Of a stretch of DNA of 60,000 nt, positions 10,081 through 20,500 are shown one piece after another; position 1 is the stretch's first letter, and the number at the start of each line of letters is the position of its first letter. This DNA comes from Nematostella vectensis (lineage: Eukaryota; Cnidaria; Anthozoa; Actiniaria; Edwardsiidae): positions 9,470,813 to 9,530,812 of the forward strand of contig NC_064041.1 in the NCBI RefSeq assembly GCF_932526225.1, read 5' to 3'. The notes under the pieces were generated by a model. That model made no database searches. It had not been told where the DNA came from and was given only the letters and a program-made list of their open reading frames with translations. Made by a program: the position numbers and the translations under genes.

Positions 10081-10253
10081 CTGCTCTCAGCAGTATCAGT
10101 TCTTTCTCTGAAGACACATTCTCTCTTCGGAGCTTCACCATTTTCAAGTGAGCAGCAACATCGCGCCAGCATTCACTTAGTGCGCAGAATTCACTTATTG
10201 TTTTGCCCTTTACGGTAATAGAACCGCAATCCGTACCCGTGCCCTCGCCAATA
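10081..10253 (-). pseudogene. pseudogene exon 1 (N-terminal region)
   Basis: The exon ends at a strong donor (GCAG|GTAAGG). The open frame includes CGIGEGTGTDCGS, ECWRDVAAHLKMVKLRREN and SEKELILLRA. It leaves one base that the next exon completes to glycine. No ATG is in frame before an upstream stop, so either a further 5' exon exists (possible acceptor aatatag near 10285) or the start is lost. It belongs to this locus by phase and orientation. Confidence 0.55.
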
Positions 10254-11588
10254 CCGCACTTAGACGTTATTTTTTTAAAGCGATTACATGCTATATTCTA
10301 TGTCCTCTTACTACTAGTTGTGTAATGTTTGTGTAATGAGTGCGCACGTGGGCGTTTAGAAGAGACGACAGGAGCCCTCTGAGGGAGGGGCTGGATGTGA
10401 AATCGACGCTGAATTGATGTTATTAAACAAGAGAGGAAATGGATTTTTAGTTCGCTTTTTTCGTAATTACACGATATAAGCGAGCTTTTATTCAGGTATT
10501 TGATAATCATACAGCTAGATACGCCATACATTTAGGTATTATTTGCAAATAACTCGGTTAAGCACTATCTTCAAATAGTCGGTTTTCAAGCGTAATATTT
10601 CAAAAAATAATTTCTTTTATACCCAAGCGTAGTTTAAAGTAGCTGTCAATGTCTTCTCTGCTTTTGTTTTTTAAGGGAAGGAAATATTGAGACTCTCTAC
10701 CAGTCCTTTCTCGTCCAAATTGGTCCAAAATTCTTGCAAAACTTAAACTTTGGAATTTTTAAGACATATTCCTTTTCCGACAATATAGTTGCCCGCGGGG
10801 ATTTTTATATCAAAAACTTCCCCAACTTCAGGACTTTCATAAGTAGATTAATAAGTAGATTATGAGAACTTTAATAAGTAGATTATGAGAACACCCGCTA
10901 CTCGAGATATAGCCGTCGAAACGGAGCATAGTCGCATGCTTTGTAAATATACGATAAAATAGGTTATATATCTTGGTGATTCATGGTATAAAATTTTGAT
11001 CCTTCCTTTTAAATCTTGTTTCTTTCAAATGTACTTACATAGGTTAGTCATCAAAATAAACGTCGTTTGTTTCAGTCTTTTTCTTAATTTTTTAACGATT
11101 TAAAAAAAATGCTGATTTTTCGATTTTGGCAGTCAAAAAAGTGGTGTTTGAAAAAATGGTCGCTCAGGAAAAAAAATAATTCTTAAGAAAAAATAATTAT
11201 TGGGTCAATCGATCAGTCATATAATATACTTTATTCAGGCAAAGTAACAAAAATTTGGTTTTTGGGCCATTTTCCAACTTTTCTCGAATCTTACAGACAA
11301 CGCCTCTTAATTATCGTTATAATAAATTGGGCTGATCCGGGCTGTTTTTCGACAAGACGTAAGGAGAGTTGGGAAGCGCTAACATGGAAATGTTTGAAAT
11401 GGCTCATATGAATCCTCTGGCTCCTTGAGTTTGCATTTCATAATTGGTCATTAATGATGTGAGGGCAGACAAAATAATGCCTGGTATAGTCTTACGGAAA
11501 GCGTCAAACACTCTGTATAAACTTGTACAATTTGTGGAGAGCTAGGCGTTTTTGGGTGCAAAGGTTGCGTAAAATTTTCTAAGGATTG
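10254..11588. other. intergenic, holds inverted R1 repeat
   Basis: No gene is supported. The main content is the reverse-complement copy of repeat R1 at 10675-11312. On either side there is AT-rich sequence without an open frame worth naming. Confidence 0.6.
10675..11312 (-). repeat. interspersed repeat family R1, inverted copy
   Basis: This is the reverse complement of the R1 segment in the 1.9-kb duplication. It has many substitutions and a small internal duplication (aataagtagattatgagaac, at about 10850-10890). It is older than the tandem duplication, because the two other copies match each other exactly but differ from this one. Confidence 0.8.
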
Positions 11589-14500
11589 TTGTACAAGGTG
11601 CGATATGTACTTTGAGCATTAGGGTGCGATATCAGGCCCGTACCCATGGGGGGGAGGGGCAGGGGGTGCGAACGGACCCCCCACCACGGCCGAAATTCAA
11701 CTTTCGATTCTCAATAGACTGCATGCTATTTGTAGGCAAAACTATAAATCATAAGCTAGATCACTCTGGTATTTGGCCAAATGCGACAAAAAACGTCCCG
11801 TGGAGATACTGCAAAGGCATAAAAAATGCCCTTTTGTTCTTTCGGGGATGGTCAGATTTTTATAAAAAAATGCCTCCCTCCCCATTGTTGTCACAATGTG
11901 CGATATGTACTCTGAACATTGTTGTATATTGTGCGATATGTACTCTGAACATTGTTGTATAGGGTGCGATATATACTCTGAGCATTGTTGTATATTGTTC
12001 TATATGTACTTTACGAGCATTGTTGTATATTGTTCTATATGTATTTTATGAGCATTGTTGTATATTGTTCTATATGTACTTTATGAGCATTGTTGTATAT
12101 TGTTCTATATGAACTTTATGAGCATTGTTGTATATTGTTCTATATGTACTTTATGAGCATTGTTGTATATTGTGCGATATGTACTCTGAACATTGTTGTA
12201 TAGGGTGCGATATGTACTCTGAGAATTGTTGTATATTGTGCGATATGTACTCTGAACATTGTTGTATAGGGTGCGATATGTACTCTGAGCATTGTTGTAT
12301 ATTGTTCTATATGTACTTTATGAGCATTGTTGTATATAGGCGATATGTACTCTGAGCATTGTTGTATATTGTGCGATATGTACTCTGAGCATTGTTGTAT
12401 ATTGTTCTATATGTACTTTATGAGCATTGTTGTATATTGTGCGATATATACTCTGAGCATTGTTGAATAGGGTGCGATATGTACTCTGAGCATTGTTGTA
12501 TAGGGTGCGATATATACTCTGAGCATTGTTGTATATTGTGCGATATGTACTCTGAACATTGTTATATAGGGTGCGATATGTACTCTGATCATTGTTGTAT
12601 AGGGTGCGATGTGTTCTTTGAAAATTGTTGTATAGGGTGCGATATGTACTCTGAGCATTCTTGTCATAAGGTCCGATATGTACTCTGAGCATTGTTGTAT
12701 AGGGTGCGATATGTACTCTGAGCATTCTTGTCATAAGGTCCGATATGTACTCTGAGCATTGTTGTATAGGGTGCGATATGTACTCTGAACATTGTTGAAT
12801 AGGGTGCGATATGTACTCTGAGCATTGTTGTATAGGGTGCGATATATACTCTGAGCATTGTTGTATAGGGTGCGATATGTACTCTGAGCATTGTTGTATA
12901 TTATTCTATATGTACTTTATGAGCATTGTTGTATATGGTGCGATCTATACTCTGAGCATTCTTGTCATAAGGTCCGATATGTACTCTGAGCATTGTTGTA
13001 TATTGTGCGATATGTACTTTATGAGCATTGTTGTATATTGTTCTATATGTACTTTATGAGCATTGTTGTATATTGTGCGATATGTACTCTGAGCATTGTT
13101 GTATAGGGTGCGATATATACTCTAAGCATTGTTGTATAGAGTGCGATATATACTCTGAGCATTGTTGTATATTGTGCGATATGTACTCTGAACATTGTTG
13201 TATAGGGTGCGATATATACTCTGAGCATTGTTGTATATTGTGCGATATGTACTCTGAGCATTGTTGTATAGGGTGCGATATATACTCTGAGCATTGTTGT
13301 ATAGGGTGCGATATGTACTCTGAGCATTGTTGTATATGGTGCGATGTGTACTTTGAAAATTGTTGTATAGGGTGCGATGTGTACTCTGAGCATTCTTGTA
13401 TAGGGTGCGATATGTACTCTGAGCATTGTTGTATAGGGTGCGATGTGTACTTTGAAAATTGTTGTATATTGTGCGATATGTACTCTGAGCGTTGTTGTAT
13501 AGGGTGCGATATGTACTCTGAGCATTCTTGTCATAAGGTCCGATATATACTCTGAGCATTGTTGTATATTGTGCGGTATGTACTCTGAACATTGTTGAAT
13601 AGGGTGCGATATGTACTCTGAGCATTGTTGTATAGGGTGCGATATATACTCTGAGCATTGTTGTATAGGGTGCGATATATACTCTGAGCATTGTTGTATA
13701 GGGTGCGATATGTACTCTGAGCATTGTTGTATATTGTTCTATATGTACTTTATGAGCATTGTTGTATATAGGCGATATGTACTCTGAGCATTGTTGTATA
13801 TTGTGCGATATGTACTCTGAGCATTGTTGTATATTGTTCTATATGTACTTTATGAGCATTGTTGTATATTGTGCGATATATACTCTGAGCATTGTTGAAT
13901 AGGGTGCGATATGTACTCTGAACATTGTTATATAGGGTGCGATATGTACTCTGAGCATTGTTGTATAGGGTGCGATGTGTTCTTTGAAAATTGTTGTATA
14001 GGGTGCGATGTGTACTCTGAGCATTCTTGTATAGGGTGCGATATGTACTCTGAGCATTCTTGTCATAAGGTCCGATATGTACTCTGAGCATTGTTGTATA
14101 TTGTGCGATATGTACTTTATGAGCATTGTTGTATATTGTTCTATATGTACTTTATGAGCATTGTTGTATATTGTGCGATATGTACTCTGAGCATTGTTGT
14201 ATATTGTTCTATATGTACTTTATGAGCATTGTTGTATATAGGCGATATGTACTCTGAGCATTGTTGTATATTGTGCGATATGTACTCTGAGCATTGTTGT
14301 ATATTGTTCTATATGTACTTTATGAGCATTGTTGTATATTGTGCGATATATACTCTGAGCATTGTTGAATAGGGTGCGATATGTACTCTGAGCATTGTTG
14401 TATAGGGTGCGATATATACTCTGAGCATTGTTGTATATTGTGCGATATGTACTCTGAACATTGTTATATAGGGTGCGATGTGTACTCTGAGCATTGTTGT

Positions 14501-16832
14501 ATAGGGTGCGATGTGTTCTTTGAAAATTGTTGTATAGGGTGCGATGTGTACTCTGAGCATTCTTGTATAGGGTGCGATATGTACTCTGAGCATTGTTGTA
14601 TATTGTGCGATATGTACTTTATGAGCATTGTTGTATATTGTTCTATATGTACTTTATGAGCATTGTTGTATATTGTGCGATATGTACTCTGAGCATTGTT
14701 GTATAGGGTGCGATATATACTCTAAGCATTGTTGTATAGAGTGCGATATATACTCTGAGCATTGTTGTATATTGTGCGATATGTACTCTGAACATTGTTG
14801 TATAGGGTGCGATATATACTCTGAGCATTGTTGTATATTGTGCGATATGTACTCTGAGCATTGTTGTATAGGGTGCGATATATACTCTGAGCATTGTTGT
14901 ATAGGGTGCGATATGTACTCTGAGCATTGTTGAATATTGTTCTATATGTACTTTATGAGAATTGTTGTATAGGGTGCGATATATACTCTGAGCATTGTTG
15001 TATAGGGTGCGATATTTACTCTGAGCATTGTTGTATAGGGTGCGATATGTACTCTGAGCATTGTTGTATATTGTGCGATATGTACTTTATGAGCATTGTT
15101 GTATAGTGCGCTATATTTACTCTGAACATTGTTGTATAGGGTGCGATATGTACTCTGAGCATTGTTGTATAGGGTGCGATATGTACTCTGAACATTGTTG
15201 TATATTGTGCGATATGTAGTCTGAGCATTGTTGTATAGGGTGCGATATGTACTCTGAGCATTGTTGTATAGGGTGCGATATATACTCTTAGCATTGTTGT
15301 ATATTGTGCGATATGTACTCTGAGCATTTTTGTATAGGGTGCGATATGTGTAATTTGAACATTGTTGTATATTGTGCGATATGTACTTTATGAGCATTGT
15401 TGTATAGTGCGCTATATTTACTCTGAACATTGTTGTATAGGGTGCGATATGTACTCTGAGCATTGTTGTATAGGGTGCGATATGTACTCTGAACATTGTT
15501 GTGTATTGTGCGATATGTACTCTGAGCATTGTTGTATAGGGTGCGATATATACTCTGAGCATTGTTGTATAGGGTGCGATATATACTCTGAGCATTGTTG
15601 TATAGGGTGCGATATATACTCTGAGCATTGTTGTATAGGGTGCGATATGTACTCTGAGCATTGTTGTATATTGTGCGATATGTACTCTGAACATTGTTGT
15701 ATAGGGTGCGATATGTACTCTGAGCATTGTTGTATATTGTTCTATATGTACTTTATGAGCATTGTTGTATATTGTGCGATATATACTCTGAGCATTGTTG
15801 AATAGGGTGCGATATGTACTCTGAGCATTGTTGTATAGGGTGCGATATATACTCTGAGCATTGTTGTATATTGTGCGATATGTACTCTGAACATTGTTAT
15901 ATAGGGTGCGATATGTACTCTGAGCATTGTTGTATAGGGTGCGATGTGTTCTTTGAAAATTGTTGTATAGGGTGCGATGTGTACTCTGAGCATTCTTGTA
16001 TAGGGTGCGATATGTACTCTGAGCATTGTTGTATATTGTGCGATATGTACTTTATGAGCATTGTTGTATATTGTTCTATATGTACTTTATGAGCATTGTT
16101 GTATATTGTGCGATATGTACTCTGAGCATTGTTGTATAGGGTGCGATATATACTCTAAGCATTGTTGTATAGAGTGCGATATATACTCTGAGCATTGTTG
16201 TATATTGTGCGATATGTACTCTGAACATTGTTGTATAGGGTGCGATATATACTCTGAGCATTGTTGTATATTGTGCGATATGTACTCTGAGCATTGTTGT
16301 ATAGGGTGCGATATATACTCTGAGCATTGTTGTATATTGTGCGATATGTACTCTGAACATTGTTATATAGGGTGCGATATGTACTCTGAGCATTCTTGTC
16401 ATAAGGTCCGATATGTACTCTGAGCATTGTTGTATATTGTGCGATATGTACTCTGAGCATTGTTGTATATTGTGCGATATGTACTCTGAGCATTCTTGTC
16501 ATAAGGTCCGATATGTACTCTGAGCATTGTTGTATAAGGTGCGATATGTACTCTGAGCATTGTTGTATATTGTGCGATATGTACTCTGAGCATTTTGTAT
16601 AGGGTGCGATATGTGTAATTTGAACATTGTTGTATATTGTGCGATATGTACTCTGAGCATTTTTGTATAGGGGTCGATATGTACTCTGAACATTGTTGAA
16701 TAGGGTGCGATATGTACTCTGAGCATTGTTGTATAGGGTGCGATATCTACTCTGAACATTGTTGTATAGGGTGCGATATTTACTCTGAGCATTGTTGTAC
16801 AGGGTGCGATATGTACTCTGAGCATTTTTGTA
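11589..16832 (+). repeat. 33-bp satellite array with about 1.43-kb higher-order repeats
   Basis: The monomer is about 33 bp: GAGCATTGTTGTATAGGG followed by TGCGATATGTACTCT. Variants carry TTGTTCTATATGTACTTTAT and run to about 35 bp. Roughly 150 copies run from 11895 to 16832, with one stub at 11589-11633. Blocks recur at larger scale: the same variant order begins near 14628 and 16061 (1,433 apart), near 14309 and 15742 (1,433), and near 12335 and 13765 (1,430). Because 33 is divisible by three, long frames appear on both strands (an 11-residue repeat with CD-MYSEHCCIG). They shift at the 35-bp variants and have no start or splice context, so I treat them as non-coding. Confidence 0.97.
11634..11894 (+). 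mobile_element. interspersed repeat inserted in the satellite edge (related copy near 53.63 kb)
   Basis: The element interrupts the satellite after one stub monomer. It shares gtggagatactgcaaaggca, aactataaa(t/g)cataag and a G/C-run end (gcgaacg.accccccc) with 53624-53860, in the same orientation. Its beginning (ggcccgtacccatgggggg) resembles the GGCCCGTAGCCA terminal motif of the MITE at 46922. It is probably a non-autonomous DNA transposon; its right boundary was not fixed. Confidence 0.65.
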
Positions 16833-17003
16833 TGCTGTGGTAGGCTGCGCGTAAAGTATGCAGGGCGCTTCATGCTTTAAGTACAATATGAGTATTTTTA
16901 TGTAGGGTGCGTGAAAATCATCCATAATAATTCCCAAGGTAGAAAATAAATCAACCATGATAAAAAATGCCTTTCCCTTATCTTGTTGTCTTTTCTTTTT
17001 AAG
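16833..17003. other. degenerate satellite edge
   Basis: Decayed monomer remnants (tatgctgtggtaggctgcgcg and tatgtagggtgcgtg) fade into AT-rich sequence. No gene is seen. Confidence 0.5.
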
Positions 17004-17229
17004 AAACTTAAATTGCGTAAAGCTCTACCCACGAGGCGTCGACCTGACCAAGAGGTTAGTATGATCTGGTCTCACACGAACAGGATTTTGTGTGGCTCTT
17101 TTATTTGCCATGTAATTTCAGATATTTTACATATTCATTCCTCTCCTCCCTCTTCATAGTTGGGATGATGTCCAGGAGTCATCAGTTCGTGGACAACATT
17201 GTCGGGTTATGGAGAAGGGGGTTAACTAA
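17004..17229 (+). CDS. candidate last two exons of a plus-strand gene
   Basis: Exon one is 17004-17054, with strong acceptor tgtcttttctttttaag and donor AG|GTTAGT. Exon two is 17160-17229, with very strong acceptor ctctcctccctcttcatag. Only one frame pair splices without a stop: NLNCVKLYPRGVDLTK, a serine formed across the junction, then WDDVQESSVRGQHCRVMEKG-VN and TAA. No family is recognised. It could be the 3' end of the EMI-EGF gene, with the pseudogene and satellite in its introns, or an independent gene. Other frames are also open, so the reading is tentative. Confidence 0.38.
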
Positions 17230-17483
17230 TTCATCGAAATATGTCTTGTGGTGTGTTTTGTCCGAACAAATGATTTAGAAGATTAGAAATTGAAACTCTG
17301 CCATCCGCCATTTTGTCATCCTAGCAAAGTACCAAGTGTGAAAAAGAACCCGTTTCCATCAGTTGATTTGGGATCGAAATTGGTAAATAAGGCATAAAAC
17401 GTTTGATTTTCGATGGTCATTTCGAAATGTCTTTAAATTGTTGTTCTTGCAATTTCGAATGAAATCAAAAACAAATGTGTGGC

Positions 17484-17566
17484 TTACCTGGGCTTTTCAT
17501 TATTCTTGTCATGAATCTTTCCAGTTAACCGGCTTCGAAAAGAGTGAAAACGAGCTAATATAACCA
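17484..17566 (-). CDS. candidate minus-strand exon ending at a strong donor
   Basis: Minus strand: acceptor cccacgtcttttcaaag, then an open frame from an ATG (MVILARFHSFRSRLTGKIHD, KNNEKPR) to CCCAG|GTAAGCC, a near-consensus donor. No downstream partner exon was identified before 17.2 kb and no family is recognised. The plus strand has a weaker competing reading (acceptor aatctttccag, 12 codons, stop). Confidence 0.3.
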
Positions 17567-20500
17567 TAGCTTTGAAAAGACGTGGGTTTCAATTTGATAT
17601 GAAATCGGCCGTATTTTCGCACGATTGTTTGAAGAAAATATGAGAAAATAAAACACTATAGGTGACGCAGTAACATCAAATTTCGTATTTACTTTATCCA
17701 ACTCTAATCAACAGAAGGGGAGCCATTATCCGTTAAATAATTATGTGTGGGTGATGTAGCCGGTTTTTCCCTGTGCAAATTCAAGGTTTTCAAAACATTG
17801 CCATCGGCTCAATGATACCACAATATTGTAATTATCCGACAGATCCAAGGTCGTTTAATAAACCTGGAAAGTTAATGTTACTTTCCAAGTGATTTCGATT
17901 TTTTAACTTTTCCGAAATAAGGTGTAAACTTGGAAAAATATATATTTTAATATAAAAATAACTCTTTTAAAGTCTTCCTTTTCTTCTTAATCTGATAGAT
18001 TGAGATGAGAGATTCGTTTGAGTACTAGGTTCGCGGATGGGACATTTCATTTCAACCCAAACATTTTTTTTTTAATTTTGAGAAAAGGACACTAGATTTA
18101 ACTAAAGTGGACGTATTCAATACGATGCAAGTCAATAGTTTCTTTCAAATAGATTTTTTTCTTTTTTTAACACCTAATGGTGTTTTGGCTCAAATTTGCA
18201 TGTTTTTTGCATTTACTCTTTCACCTACTTTTCCCCCTTAGTATTTTTTTTTAAATTAGAGGGCCCTTTTAGCTTTGTTAAGAGTAAGATAAAGTAGAAA
18301 TGTATGGATACTTGTATGTTGGCTCTAAAAGTGTTGAAACCAAGTATTGTTATGTTATTTCTCTGTCTTTTTCCCAGTTTGAAATGCTTTTTGAGTGTTT
18401 TAAGGCTAAAAGGCAAGTCTATTTCTGTCGTTTCTGCATTATGTTATTTTTTTTCTTTACCAGAAACATAACTTAGACAAACATCTCAGCAAACCATTAC
18501 TTTCTTCCGTCTCAGTTTTTAATCCACTTAAATCCCCGAATTTAATGGACTTCCCAGGCTGAGCATTTTCTTTTTTCGCTTTTTTATCGATACCAGGTGA
18601 TACTTAATGTGTCAGCAAAATGAATGATGGTTCTTGAGTGATTCCCCCCCGAATAATGGAACTCTATAGGGGTGCGATTGGAATCCAACCTATTCTCCTT
18701 CCAATCACATCTCTGTTTGACGAGCTATAATTAATAGCCCCGCCTGACGATTTTAAGATCGTTTTACGATACTTGAACTTTAAAGAATTCTCAATAAACA
18801 CCGATGAAAAACAATTCAGGGTCATTATTCGTCCCAAAAGTGCTTAATTCTATTTGTCTGTAGTCAAAGCTTAAATTGGGATTTCTTGAAGGAGGGTTTT
18901 TTTTCTCGCTTATGTGCGGAGAGATATGAAAAAGAAACAATTTATCTGTCGCACGCATTTGTCGGTTCAATGGACGGGATTTAGGTTTTGTGTTATCTGA
19001 TTGATTCTGGGCTGTCAACAGCTGAGGGATTTATGTGCCGTGCTAGCTAGCAAGCGAATGATTGCTCATTTTCATTACAATTCAAGTGGATTTTCCTGAT
19101 AAAAATCGTAAAGGAAAAGAAACACTTTGAAACGTTAATCGACCCACCGCCTACTACTAAAGTTTTAATCCGGAGACTAGAAAGCGAGACACGGAGATGC
19201 GTTTTACCGAGTGTAAAGTGCGAGATATAACAGCCTAAATGAACGCTTATTTACACTTTCACCGTGAGCTCAAAAAACTTGCTTCTTAGTTTAGTTTAAT
19301 AAATTCTAAGTTACATTAATTACATTCATAGTACTGAATAAAGAATATCGACTCCTAGACCGATTGAGTAAAATAGTTCTTCAGTCCAAGGCATGGGATT
19401 GCTATTGCAGCCTAGAAGTTATCGCTAGTAGATCTGTAAACTCAATACATGTTGACTCGTGAGAATTTCTCACCTCTAACCGATGTCTTTTAGGGATTTA
19501 TTGGTGCAGAATCGAACCCAATACTCAGCAAATATTGCTAAAACCTTAGAGTCTTCTAGACTTTATCGTATATTACATGTTAGATTGTACTTCGTTCTAC
19601 CTGGACCAAAGCCACGAAGTCTGTTTAGATATTGAAGTATAAATCAGCCAGTGAATATAGCGTAGAAGTGGAAATATTCCGTGTAGGGCTGACAAATAAG
19701 CTAGTCTAATAACATTATTGCTTGTGCACCAAAGCCATGGCAAAGAAAGAGGTATATTACGGGCAATACGTATTAAGTACTGCAAAGCTACATATAAGAA
19801 GCGAGCGAGAGCTAAGTTATCTTGAATTGGATCCACCGTCGTGTGGTAAACTTATCCCATGAAGTAAAGGAAAACGAAAAGAAAAAATGAGACTGGAATG
19901 TAAATCTGAGAATACCGGAAACTTTGGGTTGTGTCGGAGATCTTTCCAAAGTAAGTAGTCAGGGTTCGAACCAAATGTCATCGAAAATCGGTTATCACGA
20001 TTATGCTGCATTCAGAGATTATAAAATCAAAGGGAGACTGCCCTCTCTTACATTTGATACTAGTGGTCTAAATTTCAAAAAGTTCCTTTTACAATGTAAC
20101 CCATTATTTGATAAAGACACATTTCTCTTAGAGTTGATCTGCTATCTCGGTATCTAAGAAAAAAAAACAAGTAATTTCTAGACACTGAAATCCCCTTTAT
20201 AATCCTTTGGGAGATGTCTTTATGTACTTTTAAAAGCTTTATAATTTGGTAAAACTAGCACTAGTCGCCATTGGGCCATTTTGTGAATGGTAGATGAAAG
20301 AAGCCACAAAAGACGGATTAAGGGTTTGTTATTTTTATCACAGAGAGATCATTTACTGAAACCTTTATTGTACTTTCCAATAAGACTTACAATGAGAGAA
20401 ACTCGAGTAAGTTTTAGCATCAGCATGAAAATACATGTCACCTTTCCTTCAATTTTCTTCAATCCCATTTCCTCCATTAGAGATTATTTTAGGCTTCCAG

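Larger units (their letters stand above)
6243..10253 (-). pseudogene. multi-exon pseudogene of a cnidarian-expanded uncharacterised family
   Basis: Reading from 10253 down to 6243, at least eight exon blocks join with matching phases at most junctions. They encode a Cys-rich N-terminal module, an acidic linker, a helical region ending LTRYEFTAAR, a GFDDLV...LKQYIKSDYK block, a Cys/His block (ALSDPKKECFGCKCHHTHD), a conserved core (FAMKYLPAQYRETQSEFFGK) and a C-terminal C2H2-like finger plus helix-rich module. From memory this order matches large uncharacterised proteins present in many copies in cnidarians. Breaks: an in-frame TAA at 8642-8644, a frame change near 8.5 kb, a further frame change at 8340-8362, an in-frame TGA at 7518-7520, and a likely missing segment near 7245. 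Function is unknown; a transposon-linked origin is only a guess. Confidence 0.72.

Noticed and set aside
12125-16958. Long open frames of 60-267 codons on both strands (repeated CDMYSEHCCIG-type and MLRVHIAPYTT-type peptides)
   Set aside because: They follow from the 33-bp satellite period being divisible by three. They overlap on both strands, break at 35-bp variants and lack promoter or splice context.
19052-19237. 57-codon open frame ending DPPPTTKVLIRRLESETRRC...
   Set aside because: It has no ATG and no acceptor, and another frame over the same bases reads equally well.
19960-19985. tRNA-like GGTTCGAACC word
   Set aside because: No A box, acceptor stem or anticodon arm could be folded around it.
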